64,000 nt of DNA from NCBI GenBank assembly GCA_016721315.1, contig JADKIL010000003.1, positions 434,001-498,000 of the forward strand, given 5' to 3'. Within the stretch, counting starts at the first letter, position 1; every line of letters starts with the position of its first letter. Under the pieces are notes generated by a model. It saw nothing but the letters and a program-made list of their open reading frames with translations, was not told the DNA's origin and made no database searches. Of the stretch, positions 39,045-48,388 are shown piece by piece. The translations under genes and the position numbers were made by a program. Origin of the DNA: Candidatus Villigracilis vicinus. GTDB lineage: Bacteria; Chloroflexota; Anaerolineae; Anaerolineales; Villigracilaceae.

Positions 39045-39644
39045 ATGAAAAAACTTCTCATCGCAACCAACAATCAGGGCAAGGTACTGGAACTTCAAGA
39101 ACTACTGACAGGAATCGGCATAGAATTCATCACCCCGGCAGGGATCAACTTACAGCTCGAAGTTGAAGAAGATGGAAGCACCTATCAGGAAAACGCCGGG
39201 AAGAAAGCCCGTGCCTTCGCGCAAGCCAGCGGATTGATCTCCCTTGCAGATGATTCAGGTCTCGAAGTGGAGGCGCTTGGCGGCGCGCCAGGCTTGTACT
39301 CTGCCAGATATTCCCCCAAGCCCGACGCTAAAGATGCAGATCGGCGCGCCTTTCTGTTGGAAAACCTCAAAGACAGGCCGCGCCCATGGAAGGCACACTT
39401 CCACGCCACGATCGCAGTCGCCGTACCAGATGGCAGCATGGAATTTGCCGAAGGCAATTGTTATGGTGAGATCATTCCCGAAGAACGCGGCACAGGCGGC
39501 TTCGGGTACGACCCGATCTTTTTGCTGACAGACCTCGGCAGAACCATGTCTGAGTTGAGTATGGACGAAAAGAATCGGCTCAGTCACCGGGCATTGGCGG
39601 TTATAGCCGCAATGCCGACCTTAAAGCAATTATTTTCAGTGTAA
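39045..39644 (+). CDS. rdgB: RdgB/HAM1-type XTP/dITP pyrophosphatase
   Basis: A 199-residue house-cleaning enzyme that hydrolyses dITP, XTP and ITP to monophosphates and so keeps deaminated purines out of DNA. It has the opening IATNNQGKVLELQELL, the EDGSTYQENAGKKARAFA helix with the Glu metal ligand, SLADDSGLEVEALGGAPGLY with the catalytic Asp-Asp, RGTGGFGYDPIF and KNRLSHRALA. It lies 57 bp downstream of queG and is followed by a strong terminator. Confidence 0.94.
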   Translation: MKKLLIATNNQGKVLELQELLTGIGIEFITPAGINLQLEVEEDGSTYQENAGKKARAFAQASGLISLADDSGLEVEALGGAPGLYSARYSPKPDAKDADRRAFLLENLKDRPRPWKAHFHATIAVAVPDGSMEFAEGNCYGEIIPEERGTGGFGYDPIFLLTDLGRTMSELSMDEKNRLSHRALAVIAAMPTLKQLFSV

Positions 39645-39649
39645 AAATG

Positions 39650-39684
39650 AAAGAGACAGTTGTCTTAGATAACTGTCTCTTTTT
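39650..39684 (+). terminator. Terminator of the queG-rdgB unit
   Basis: AAAGAGACAGTT (39650-39661) and AACTGTCTCTTT (39671-39682) pair perfectly, with Ts following. Confidence 0.88.
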
Positions 39685-39723
39685 CAATGCAGGAAAAGTT
39701 TATTAGATAAAATCAACGACCAG

Positions 39724-40500
39724 CTAGGAAAGCGGCGGAATCTCATCCAAAAATTGTTTCAGTAATTTCACAACGGTTTCAGGTTGTTCGAGCATGAGCA
39801 TGTGTCCGGTCGCTTCCAGAAAATGCAGCTGCGCATTAGGGAGATTATCCTTCAAATACTGTGAAGATCTCGGCGGGGTCATTTCATCTTCGGTACCGCA
39901 AAGAATGAGGGCAGGCACATGAATATTCGCGAGCCGCGTTATCACATCAAAACGGTCACAGGCAAGCAGGTCGTTATGCAAGACAGATGGTCTTGTATTC
40001 AACATATTCTTTTTAGAGAGACCTAGCAATTCATCGGAGGTATGTGAACCGAAACAGGCGCGGTTGATCCGCTCTACAGCCTCGGGAAATGTTGCCGGAC
40101 TGCCTGCCAGTGTCAATATGAAGGGAGCCACGCGTAATTTTGCGCCCCCTCCCAGCAATGCCAACGCCCGCACCTTGTGCGGGTACTCCAATGCCAGGGT
40201 CAACGCAATGCCGCTGCCCATGGAATGCCCAACGATCACAGCAGACTCAATGGCAAGGTCATCCATAAACCCGGCAACATCTGCGGCATATTCTCCAACA
40301 AATTGCCTGCTCTCGCCTTCTGAGGAAGCATGACCGGGTAGATCGAGCGTGTAGACGGTCTCACCTTCCAGCCGCCTTTGATGCGGGTGCCAGGATAAAA
40401 AACTGCCGCCCGCGCCGTGAATTAATATCAACGGCGGGCGGCGGCTTAAAGCATCTTTCTGCGAGTGAAGTGTGTAATGAATGCCCTGAGCAAGCGGCAT
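39724..40500 (-). CDS. Alpha/beta-hydrolase fold protein
   Basis: A 258-residue cytoplasmic hydrolase. It has the oxyanion strand ILIHGAGGSFLSWHPH (about 25-40), the nucleophile elbow VIVGHSMGSGIAL (Ser at about 97), the acid in LILCGTEDEMTPP and the catalytic His in EATGHMLMLEQPE. The layout fits small esterases or haloperoxidase-like enzymes, and the substrate is unknown. Its ATG is two bases after the stop of the histidine kinase gene, so the two are translationally linked. Confidence 0.85.
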   Translation of the reverse strand: MPLAQGIHYTLHSQKDALSRRPPLILIHGAGGSFLSWHPHQRRLEGETVYTLDLPGHASSEGESRQFVGEYAADVAGFMDDLAIESAVIVGHSMGSGIALTLALEYPHKVRALALLGGGAKLRVAPFILTLAGSPATFPEAVERINRACFGSHTSDELLGLSKKNMLNTRPSVLHNDLLACDRFDVITRLANIHVPALILCGTEDEMTPPRSSQYLKDNLPNAQLHFLEATGHMLMLEQPETVVKLLKQFLDEIPPLS

Positions 40501-40502
40501 GA

Positions 40503-42266
40503 CTATGCCTTCATTCGGCGGGCGTTATGCAATCGATCGGCGGCATCTTCTGTGAGCGGGATGTAGACCTGCACATTCGTACCTTTGCCTACCTTTGAGT
40601 CGATATTGAGCAACCCGTTCACCAACTCGGCTCGCTCGCGCAGGTTGACCATTCCAAGGCTGCTGCTGGAGCGTTTATCGTAATTTTGTGTAATGGCTTT
40701 TACATCAAACCCGGCACCATTATCAGCAATCTCCAAAAGCACGATGCCCGGCTCCACCTGCCGCAGCCGTACAGTGATCGCTTCGGCAGCCGCATGTTTG
40801 CGGGCATTATTAACAGCTTCTTCGATGATGTAAAAGATCACACCTTGCTTACCCATCTCTAACTGCTCAGAAGCGCGCTCGTCGATCTCAACTACCACGC
40901 GTTGCGAGAAGGTCTCCATCATTTTATCCGCCATCGACTGAATGGCAGCCGCCAGCCCCTGCGACTCAAGAATAAGCGGGCGCAGGGTAAATAGCATGTG
41001 ACGGATCTCTGTGGTGGTGCGATGCGCCAGTTCTTCCAGCTTTACCAATTCAGCATCGGCAGCACTCGGATTCTTTGCCAGCATACGCCTTGAAATATTC
41101 AAGCGCATTGCCATCGCCGCCACCGACTGGGTAGGTCCGTCGTGCAGGTCACGTGCCAATTTTTTACGCGCTTCTTCATACACATCAGCAAGGCGTTCTT
41201 TCTCTTCCACCAAGTCCTGATATAAACGCGCATTTTGAATGGCAATGACCGCCTGACGCCCAATGATATCGAGCAGGTTGGTGCGCTCTGTAGTGAAATA
41301 TTCTGCTTCTGGATGTGCAAAAATGAGCACACCATACACGTTGAATCCGCTGCGCAAAGGGAAGACATATCCGCTGGTACAGGAGCGCAGCGCCACCACC
41401 CGTCCCAGTTCGGCATCGTAACCAATATCTTTAAATTTGACCGGCTCGCCTTCGTCCAGCGCCTTTTTTAGTACACCTTCCGAGCCATCGAAGGTAATGC
41501 GCATATCGGCATTGGTAAAGCGGCGCGCAGAGCCAATGCGCAGCTTCCCCGCATTGAACAGCATCACTGCACCCACAAGCGGATCACTGGTTGTCTTTTC
41601 TGTTTCCACATTCGGGTTCAACGCTGCCGCGCTCATATCAAGGGCGGAGTCGAGCACACGTTTATAGCTGAGGGTGGAGGATAGGGTTGAGGTTAATTCA
41701 TAAATGGCACGCATGCGCTCGTTCTGAATGGCACGTTTCTTTTCTTCCACATCCACCCATAAGGCGCGGTTCTGACGCATGTGGGTCATCAAGCGTCGCC
41801 CAAGAATGCCAAACAGAATCCCTAACGCGCTCATGATCCCGGCGATCACAGCGGATAACTGAAGGTTGCCATCCAGCCGGAAGCCGGTATAAACAACGAG
41901 TGCAGAAAAGAGCAGCGCTGCAATAACCGCGCCAACGATCTCAAAGTAAATGGAACCGGTCAAAATAGGGAGAAGACCCGCCCAAAAGGCGGGTCCGCGA
42001 ATACCGCCTTGTACCCAAAAAAATGCCCCCGTCAGGATCAAGTCCACTGCAATGTTCAGGCGGCGGTGATAGGTGGTACGCATATTCAAACCCGCCAATG
42101 CCGTCATTGTCAGGTTCCAAAGGATCAGCAGCCCAAGGGTCCAGGCGGAGCTTAGATCCAGTTGCTGCCCAAGCCCAAGTGAAACAATCAGCCCAACCAG
42201 CATAACCCAGCGTAATGATATGGCGAACCAGTCAGCCATGTAGGGGGTGTCAAATCGTTTCATCAT
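40503..42266 (-). CDS. NarL-class sensor histidine kinase with GAF domain
   Basis: A 587-residue sensor kinase. About five or six N-terminal membrane helices (about 15-165) precede a GAF domain (about 190-370, with VFPLRSGFNVYGVLIFAHPE). A HisKA_3 dimerisation domain follows (about 385-450), with the phospho-accepting His in KLARDLHDGPTQSVA. The HATPase domain (about 470-575) has VNNARKHA as N-box and DNGAGFD as G1-box, and ends with the short tail LHNARRMKA. Kinases of this class pass phosphate to NarL-type response regulators, but none is adjacent. Confidence 0.88.
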   Translation of the reverse strand: MMKRFDTPYMADWFAISLRWVMLVGLIVSLGLGQQLDLSSAWTLGLLILWNLTMTALAGLNMRTTYHRRLNIAVDLILTGAFFWVQGGIRGPAFWAGLLPILTGSIYFEIVGAVIAALLFSALVVYTGFRLDGNLQLSAVIAGIMSALGILFGILGRRLMTHMRQNRALWVDVEEKKRAIQNERMRAIYELTSTLSSTLSYKRVLDSALDMSAAALNPNVETEKTTSDPLVGAVMLFNAGKLRIGSARRFTNADMRITFDGSEGVLKKALDEGEPVKFKDIGYDAELGRVVALRSCTSGYVFPLRSGFNVYGVLIFAHPEAEYFTTERTNLLDIIGRQAVIAIQNARLYQDLVEEKERLADVYEEARKKLARDLHDGPTQSVAAMAMRLNISRRMLAKNPSAADAELVKLEELAHRTTTEIRHMLFTLRPLILESQGLAAAIQSMADKMMETFSQRVVVEIDERASEQLEMGKQGVIFYIIEEAVNNARKHAAAEAITVRLRQVEPGIVLLEIADNGAGFDVKAITQNYDKRSSSSLGMVNLRERAELVNGLLNIDSKVGKGTNVQVYIPLTEDAADRLHNARRMKA

Positions 42267-42354
42267 AGCCAGCCAATCATAACGAAAAACCCGGCGTTAA
42301 ACAACGTTCCTGACGTTACAGTCAGATTACACCTGCTTATAGCACGGGTCTGAG

Positions 42355-43083
42355 CTATTTTTCGTAGCCCATCTTCTTTAAATAAGGGGTGAGTTTTTCA
42401 ATTAAAACAGCTTGCTGCTCGCTTGTATAGGCATCACGGAAGCGCCCGATCTTGCCCTTGAAGAAATGCAGCCCTTGTTGCCCGTCATTTGCCCCAGGAC
42501 GATATTGGTCCACCACCGCACGAACTTCCGCTTTGGAGGCATCCAACTTGAGGTATTCCACCAGTTTGGCAGATTCAACGTCATAATTGGTCAAAAGGTC
42601 TTCGTAACGAGCGATCAGTACATTCTTCTCGCCCATCCAACGCTCCCAAATATGGACATATTCCATCATAAAATCCACACTTTTCTCAAAATCGGAAAGA
42701 TGTGAAAAAGCGTTTGGACGTCCCTTGGTCAATGCACGTTGACCATAGTCAAATGCAGAAAGCATGGCATCGCGCGGATCGCGGTAGATATAGGTAATGC
42801 GCAGCATGCCGGTCGAAGCTAACAACTGCGAAGCGGGTGAAGGACCCGCATGCGCCTTGATCACAAAGGTATTACCCATTACGGCTGGCACGGTCACCAT
42901 TGCCAAACGGCGCGGAGAAAGCACACCGATGTTGCAATTTACCTCGGTGAGAATTTTTTGCAGCCCATATTTTTTACGGATGTCCTGCGCATCGGCACAG
43001 CCCGTGGTTTTCATCAGGTCGTGAATGAGGTTATAGTGCCAGCCCGACCCGGCGCGCGGCATTCCTACAGAGAGAACGATCAT
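42355..43083 (-). CDS. Sulfotransferase-family protein (1)
   Basis: A 242-residue soluble protein with the sulfotransferase fold. The 5'-phosphosulfate loop appears as GMPRAGSGWHYNLI (about 7-20). The 3'-phosphate loop is ITYIYRDPRDAMLSAFDYG (about 94-112) with its Arg and Ser. Further down come WERWMGEKNVLIARYEDLL and the C-terminal KGKIGRFRDAY, which match PAPS-dependent enzymes. It probably sulfates a glycan or peptide of the surface locus. Its start overlaps the end of the O-antigen-ligase-like gene by four bases (ATGA). Confidence 0.8.
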   Translation of the reverse strand: MIVLSVGMPRAGSGWHYNLIHDLMKTTGCADAQDIRKKYGLQKILTEVNCNIGVLSPRRLAMVTVPAVMGNTFVIKAHAGPSPASQLLASTGMLRITYIYRDPRDAMLSAFDYGQRALTKGRPNAFSHLSDFEKSVDFMMEYVHIWERWMGEKNVLIARYEDLLTNYDVESAKLVEYLKLDASKAEVRAVVDQYRPGANDGQQGLHFFKGKIGRFRDAYTSEQQAVLIEKLTPYLKKMGYEK

Positions 43084-44528
43084 GAAACTTCCTTGTTCAA
43101 TTGATATGTAGCAAGCCCCACCAAAATCCCCGGCACGATCCAGATGTTCGGGGTGGTAAGCGAATCCTGGGTGAAATTATACAGGGCGATAGCCACCCAC
43201 GCAAATACACCAGCCACCGTCGCAAAGCGTGCCCAAGGTTCGCTCCGTTTGAGCAGAGAGAGCATATCTCCAAGCACATTGAAGAGAAATGCAAAAAAGA
43301 GAACGAAGCCAAACAACCCCGTTTCTGCAAGCAAACGCACATATAAATTCTTGGGGTTCGGATACAGTTTATTCGATGGATTCAACTGCTTCGCGATTTC
43401 TGGGACGGTGGTCAGCGCCCAATCGGGCAGATTTTTATAGATGTAAAACCCGCTTCCTCCCAAACCGACGCCTGTTAGCGGGTATTCTGAAAACGCTCCC
43501 AACGCCCCAACCGAGTACGCTCCGCGCGCCCCAGCGTTGATATCCACAATGTATTCGCTCAAACTCTCGGCATTGATCTCCCACAAGCGGCGGAAGTAAT
43601 TCTTCTGCCCGAGGAACAAGACCGCACCAGCCACAATACCAACCAACACCGCAACCATGCCAATACGCAATGCAAGGTCAGAGATGCGCCCGCGGAAGCC
43701 GCTGATGAACCAAGTCCACATGGAGCGGAGGATTTCGCGACCGAAGATCAACATCATCAAACCCGATGTACCAAGGACGATAAGCAAGCCGCCGCGGGAG
43801 TAGGTAGCCAAAAGCACCAATGTTGTTAATGTCAGAAGCGCAGGCTCCAGCCACGAAAGGCGTGTGACGCGGTACTTCGTCAAAACAGCGGCAAATAGAA
43901 AGGGAAAGAACGTCGTCGCAATTTGACCAGCAAGCCACGCCGGTTCATAGGCAAGCCCAGAGATGCGATTCGTGCGGACGAGTTCGCGCATGGAAAAGGC
44001 GAGCTGCCAATGGGTGACCATTTCTTTTTCGAGCAAGCCGGTATAGAACGTGACAGCCTGTAGACCGCTCCATGCAATATCAAGGCATAATCCTGCGAAA
44101 ATCCATTTAACGGTAAAACGCAAATCTTCTTCATTTTTGTTCATCCACACAGCGCTAATGAAGAAGGCAATTCCAATAAGAAGCGTGATCAAGGCGCGGA
44201 TGGTGCGCCCGTCGTAGGTTTGTCCACGCAGGGAGATGGGATTGATAAGCGAACCAACGCTGGCAGAGAAAACCACAAACAGAATGAATGCCCCCAACGC
44301 AATAAATGCTCCCGCCCATGCAAGATGAATCTTTTTACGCAAGGCTTGAACAAAAAGCAAGGGGAACAGCACTGCCAGAGGATACAACGCCAACGGACGA
44401 ACAAGTGCGCCTTCACCCAAACCAGGAAACCAACGGAAGCTGGTGACAGGCAAGGTAAGCATGGCAAGCACCCATAGCAGGCGGGGTAAATTCACCCCAG
44501 AGAATACAGAAGACTCAGAGGATTTCAT
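43080..44528 (-). CDS. O-antigen ligase / polymerase-like membrane protein (Wzy_C family)
   Basis: A 482-residue protein with about twelve membrane helices. The large periplasmic loop (about 310-400) has SVGALGAFSEYPLTGVGLGG and KNLYVRLLAETGLFGFVLFF, the typical HN/GxGxG and ALAETG-like signature of Wzy_C O-antigen ligase and polymerase proteins. It probably polymerises or ligates the surface polysaccharide on its lipid carrier at the outer face of the membrane. It is coupled by ATGA overlaps to the Wzz-like gene upstream and the sulfotransferase downstream. Confidence 0.82.
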   Translation of the reverse strand: MKSSESSVFSGVNLPRLLWVLAMLTLPVTSFRWFPGLGEGALVRPLALYPLAVLFPLLFVQALRKKIHLAWAGAFIALGAFILFVVFSASVGSLINPISLRGQTYDGRTIRALITLLIGIAFFISAVWMNKNEEDLRFTVKWIFAGLCLDIAWSGLQAVTFYTGLLEKEMVTHWQLAFSMRELVRTNRISGLAYEPAWLAGQIATTFFPFLFAAVLTKYRVTRLSWLEPALLTLTTLVLLATYSRGGLLIVLGTSGLMMLIFGREILRSMWTWFISGFRGRISDLALRIGMVAVLVGIVAGAVLFLGQKNYFRRLWEINAESLSEYIVDINAGARGAYSVGALGAFSEYPLTGVGLGGSGFYIYKNLPDWALTTVPEIAKQLNPSNKLYPNPKNLYVRLLAETGLFGFVLFFAFLFNVLGDMLSLLKRSEPWARFATVAGVFAWVAIALYNFTQDSLTTPNIWIVPGILVGLATYQLNKEVS

Positions 44529-45118
44529 TTCGGTTTGAAGAAAAGCACAAAGAAGACTGAAAGCAGTAAAAACCCGCTGACGCCTGTTAGCAGATAATTA
44601 GCAAGTGGAATGCTGCGCTCTTTGGGCAGATCGGCAGTTTGGGTCACTTCGAGTTTGATAAATTCGTTCAGATTGCCTGATTGAATTTCGGACTGAGTCT
44701 TTTCAACAAAGGCGTTCGCCCATGCTGAAGCAAGTTCTTCCGCTTTTTGCGGGTTTTGATCGTCTGCATAAAAATGCCAACCTGCTTCGGCGGGCTGGGA
44801 GAGACTCAACTTCCCATCACGCAGTTCCTCGACCGGGGTATTTAATTCATTTAGCACATCATCCGACCAAGCCAGTTCCACCAGTTTGCGGGCTTCACGT
44901 TCGAGATAGTAAAAATCCTGACGGTCGGTGTTGGTCGGGAAGGCTTCTTCAAAATTAAAGTCCACGTTGACCGTGGCTTTGGCACGATATGGCGGCGGGG
45001 CAATGAAATAGAATGCTGCACCAATGGCTGAGCCTATCATGGCGCCCAGCACCCAAAAGCGCCAGGCTTTGAGCAGGCGAATGAGATCGTCGAGGGAGGG
45101 AGAAGAAAAAAGATTCAT
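44525..45118 (-). CDS. Wzz-like polysaccharide co-polymerase
   Basis: About 197 residues from ATG 45118; a longer frame upstream overlaps the GT2 gene. It has two membrane helices (about 20-40 and 172-192) around a soluble helical domain, the layout of Wzz chain-length regulators. It begins MNLFSSPSLDDLIRLLKAWR, the usual N-terminal pattern before helix 1, and ends with SIPLANYLLTGVSGFLLLSV before a short tail. No tyrosine-kinase domain is fused. It probably sets polymer length together with the Wzy-like protein encoded immediately downstream. Confidence 0.8.
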   Translation of the reverse strand: MNLFSSPSLDDLIRLLKAWRFWVLGAMIGSAIGAAFYFIAPPPYRAKATVNVDFNFEEAFPTNTDRQDFYYLEREARKLVELAWSDDVLNELNTPVEELRDGKLSLSQPAEAGWHFYADDQNPQKAEELASAWANAFVEKTQSEIQSGNLNEFIKLEVTQTADLPKERSIPLANYLLTGVSGFLLLSVFFVLFFKPK

Positions 45119-45177
45119 TTTTGATCTACGATTGCGATTTACAAAATTTACCAATCTGCTTACTTGCCAATTACTAC

Positions 45178-45954
45178 CTATTTCTTTATCCGCCATTTCC
45201 AAAGCGGACCGATGATTTTGCGCAGGTAGTATTTTGCCACAATCGGGGAAAAGAAGGAGCCGCCGTCGCGGTAGTGAACGCGCAGCATTTCCTTCCAGCC
45301 GCGCTCATCGTTGACATTGGTTTTGCTGGAAGTATGAATGCGGAAATTTGCCCAGGTCTTGCCAGGTAGGTATTGGATTGGTGCATGCCTGGCGATGCGA
45401 ACCCAGAGGTCGTAGTCCATCGCAAAATAGAACGAAGGGTCGAGTGGTCCCAATTCCTTCCAATATCTGGCGCGGAAGAACATGGTCTGTTGCGGGATGT
45501 GAACGTAGCCGGTGCGCAGTTTGGCATAGTCGGTCTGACGTGAAGCAAACTTACCGATGACCTGTCCCTGCTCATTGATGAAATCACAATCGGCATAGAC
45601 CATGGCGACCTCGGGATTCGCAACAAGAAAATTCACCGCATCGGCAATGGCATTGGGGTTGGCATAGGTATCATCTGAGTTAAGCCAGGCGAGGATATCG
45701 CCTTTGGCACGATTAAACCCTTTGTTGATCGCGTCAGTCTGTCCTTTATCTTTGGCTGATTCCCAATACCTCAATTTACCGGCATATTTCTGTATCACAT
45801 CCACGCTGCCATCGGTCGAGCCGCCGTCCATGATGATGTATTCGATGTGCGGATAAGACTGTTCCAAGACGGATTTAATCGTCGCTTCAAGATAGTCCGC
45901 TTGATTGAAGGATGGAGTTACGATGGTAACAAGAGGGAGAGAGGCTGGTTTCAT
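45178..45954 (-). CDS. Glycosyltransferase family 2 (1)
   Basis: A 258-residue GT-A enzyme. The nucleotide-sugar-binding start is LVTIVTPSFNQADYLEATIK (about 8-27) and the metal-binding region has EYIIMDGGSTDGS. The acidic motif SDDTYANPN and the acceptor part FYFAMDYDLWVRIA (about 178-191) are present. It adds a sugar to the growing surface glycan on the cytoplasmic side. It is a close paralogue of the gene at 50366-51295. It lies upstream of the Wzz-like gene and downstream of the second sulfotransferase gene, on the same strand. Confidence 0.9.
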   Translation of the reverse strand: MKPASLPLVTIVTPSFNQADYLEATIKSVLEQSYPHIEYIIMDGGSTDGSVDVIQKYAGKLRYWESAKDKGQTDAINKGFNRAKGDILAWLNSDDTYANPNAIADAVNFLVANPEVAMVYADCDFINEQGQVIGKFASRQTDYAKLRTGYVHIPQQTMFFRARYWKELGPLDPSFYFAMDYDLWVRIARHAPIQYLPGKTWANFRIHTSSKTNVNDERGWKEMLRVHYRDGGSFFSPIVAKYYLRKIIGPLWKWRIKK

Positions 45955-45978
45955 TCAGGTAGCTCTGTCAAGCAATTA

Positions 45979-46902
45979 CTATTTCCATTCCTCGTCTGAA
46001 TAGAAGGTCTCAGAAACACCTTCGGTGATCTTGCGCACACGGGTTATCTCTTCGGGGGAAAGTATCTTCTTCCAGTTATCGAGGCTGGCACGGCTGTCAA
46101 GTTTGACAGAGTGAGTTTTGTTCTTTGCCAGCCTGACAGGATTCTCGCTGCTGCTGGAATTTTGAATGGTGTCTTTGACACGTTCGGTAAAATTCAAACC
46201 CAATGATCGATATAAGGATTGGTAGCCGCCAATGGGGTCACGGGAAAGGTCTTCGTGACGCACAATTTGAAATTGGGGGAACTGGCTGCGGGTCCCATGC
46301 ACGAAGCGATAGATGATCTTCCACAACAAGGCGGCTTGCCCAACGATATCATCCTTTGGCATGGACTCCATCTGGGCGCGGTCACCTTCCAAATGGTCAC
46401 GCATAAAAAGCGGCTGGCTAAGGAAATTATTGAAATCGAAATTCCAGCCAAGGCGTTTGAGGCTGCTGACAAAACCGCCGGGATGACGGGCGGTGATGAC
46501 CACATGACAATTTAATTGTTTGGCGAACCAGGGCGTGGAAAAGACCGCGAACGGGTCTTTGATGAGCGCGCGCTGTCCGTGCATGCTGCCATTAAAGAAA
46601 GCGTGGAAGTCTCGTCCCATGCGCAGGAAATCTTTTACGGAACGAAGCGAGGCGATCTCGAGCCAGGTGTGATATTGAAAATTTAATAGTTCGTTGAACG
46701 CGAGTAGATATTCGGCTCCGTTCTCGTCTGTGATATAGGTGTACCAATTCGCAACAGGCACACGGAACAAGCCTGGGCGATGCAGGACATTGAGCGGCTC
46801 ACTGATATAGGCGGTGTCTGCGTCGGCAGCCAGCATTTTGCCAACCCAGGTGGTACCGCTGCGGTGCGAGCCAGTGACGAGGATGGGATTTAAGTCACTC
46901 AC
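45979..46902 (-). CDS. Sulfotransferase-family protein (2)
   Basis: A 307-residue protein with ILVTGSHRSGTTWVGKMLAA (about 7-26) as 5'-phosphosulfate loop and CHVVITARHPGGFVSSLKRL (about 125-144) as 3'-phosphate loop. QFQIVRHEDLSRDP and the C-terminal region with KKILSPEEITRVRKITEG follow. These are features of the general PAPS-dependent sulfotransferase fold. It is unlike the first sulfotransferase beyond the loops, so the acceptors may differ. Its start overlaps the end of the next upstream membrane-protein gene by eight bases. Confidence 0.82.
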   Translation of the reverse strand: MSDLNPILVTGSHRSGTTWVGKMLAADADTAYISEPLNVLHRPGLFRVPVANWYTYITDENGAEYLLAFNELLNFQYHTWLEIASLRSVKDFLRMGRDFHAFFNGSMHGQRALIKDPFAVFSTPWFAKQLNCHVVITARHPGGFVSSLKRLGWNFDFNNFLSQPLFMRDHLEGDRAQMESMPKDDIVGQAALLWKIIYRFVHGTRSQFPQFQIVRHEDLSRDPIGGYQSLYRSLGLNFTERVKDTIQNSSSSENPVRLAKNKTHSVKLDSRASLDNWKKILSPEEITRVRKITEGVSETFYSDEEWK

Positions 46903-48376
46903 TTAGTGCCTCCATGAGGTTCTTCGTTGAGAAAGATTGGATAGACGTAACATGATAAAAATTCGCGGCACAGGCATTGATCCAATGTGCAGGGTTGGCG
47001 TCCAACTCTTTCACACCATATACGCCGCCAAAGCCGGGAATGAATAGCTCCATCTCACCTTGCTCAATATGACGATGGATAAAGGCATTGCGAATATCCC
47101 ATAGTTCAGCGCGCTCGCGATATTCCGGGAGGCTTTTCTGTATAAGGCTACCTGCCGTCCGCAAAGGATAGGCGACAGAGACAACTACAAACAAGAGCAG
47201 CGCAGCCCACACCCCAATTGTACGGTTGAATTTGAATTCCGGCAGGCAGAGTCCCAGCCAGATGCCTTCGAGGACGAGCATCACGATCATCAGGGTACGG
47301 GCAAGGAAACGCATACGTTCCACAGGGAAGCCCTGCCCAAAAACACTGGGAGAGAAACCAGCAGCGATCAAAAGCCAGATGAGCAAAGGCAGGAGAAACA
47401 TCCACAACGGGCGGCGGCGTTCTTCAGGGAAAAACATCACTCCACCAGACTGTTTCATTACCCATACCAGAGAGAGCGGCACCAGGAAAGAGATCAAAAG
47501 CGGCAGGGGCAGGCTGAAAAAAGAGTCTCGCATGAAAAGGAATGCGTACTTGAAGGAGTTAATTAAGATTAAGGCGACATCAGGCGTTTTTTCGCGGGCG
47601 ACATCTGTGACAGCCGGTGAGAAAAGCAAGGTTAGAAACCCTGTGAAAACGCCTGCAAAGGTACAGCCAGTTAGAGCAAGGAGACGAGCACGAACGGGAG
47701 ATCGATTCCATTTCCATACCAAAAAGGGAAGCAAGGCAAAGACCGTGACTAATGTGGCTGCGGGCGGTTCGGAAAAACCAGCCAGCACAAAGGCTGTCAC
47801 AAAAATAGATCCATACACAACAAGCGGGATGGACTCATCCACAGGGCGGCGAGCTTGCCGCACTAGAAATGCAAAGAACAAGGCACCGAACACCAACGGC
47901 GCAAAATGCGTCATCATGGAAGAGCGCCAGTATACGGTTTGGAACAGATTGGGTGCCTGTAAAAAGCTCATGAAAGTGATGGTACTGCCAAGGAAAATAT
48001 CCACGAGTGAGGACCACTCCACTTTGGCAAACTTTCGAATTTCATGAACCAGCCAACTCAACCCAAACAGCCATAAAACGGTCATCAAAACAATGGTGAG
48101 CGGAATACTATTGGTCCCCAAATATTCACTGAACCCAACGAACAAAATGTTGGAATAGCGGTTTGCAGATCGAAAAGCACCGTCGGAGTAACGGTCCAGT
48201 ACTGCCTGGAAAGGTGAGACTGTGGTCACTCGTACGGCTTCGCAGTAATCGTCAGCAATGTAGCGGGAAAAGGAACCCAGATAGGCATACATACTTACTG
48301 CCGCCAACATGGTTAGGGTGGATATTAACACGATGGTACGAACGACCGGTTCATATTTTTCGTTACGCAAGAGCAT
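46895..48376 (-). CDS. Polytopic membrane protein, DUF6056-like
   Basis: A 493-residue protein with about eleven membrane helices. The first external loop reads RYIADDYCEAVRVTTVSPFQ, with an acidic DD pair, and the third contains NLFQTVYWRSSMMTHFAPL. These are features of the DUF6056 family, which has a GT-C-like arrangement. It may be a lipid-linked-sugar glycosyltransferase of the polysaccharide locus, though no activity is known to me. It starts 12 bp after the upstream GT39-like gene stops, and it overlaps the sulfotransferase gene downstream. Confidence 0.65.
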   Translation of the reverse strand: MLLRNEKYEPVVRTIVLISTLTMLAAVSMYAYLGSFSRYIADDYCEAVRVTTVSPFQAVLDRYSDGAFRSANRYSNILFVGFSEYLGTNSIPLTIVLMTVLWLFGLSWLVHEIRKFAKVEWSSLVDIFLGSTITFMSFLQAPNLFQTVYWRSSMMTHFAPLVFGALFFAFLVRQARRPVDESIPLVVYGSIFVTAFVLAGFSEPPAATLVTVFALLPFLVWKWNRSPVRARLLALTGCTFAGVFTGFLTLLFSPAVTDVAREKTPDVALILINSFKYAFLFMRDSFFSLPLPLLISFLVPLSLVWVMKQSGGVMFFPEERRRPLWMFLLPLLIWLLIAAGFSPSVFGQGFPVERMRFLARTLMIVMLVLEGIWLGLCLPEFKFNRTIGVWAALLLFVVVSVAYPLRTAGSLIQKSLPEYRERAELWDIRNAFIHRHIEQGEMELFIPGFGGVYGVKELDANPAHWINACAANFYHVTSIQSFSTKNLMEALSE

Positions 48377-48388
48377 GTATCAGTTCCA

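Noticed and set aside
47226..48047. Open frame of 273 codons on the plus strand opposite the DUF6056-like gene
   Set aside because: It is antisense to membrane helices and basic in composition, with no ribosome site.
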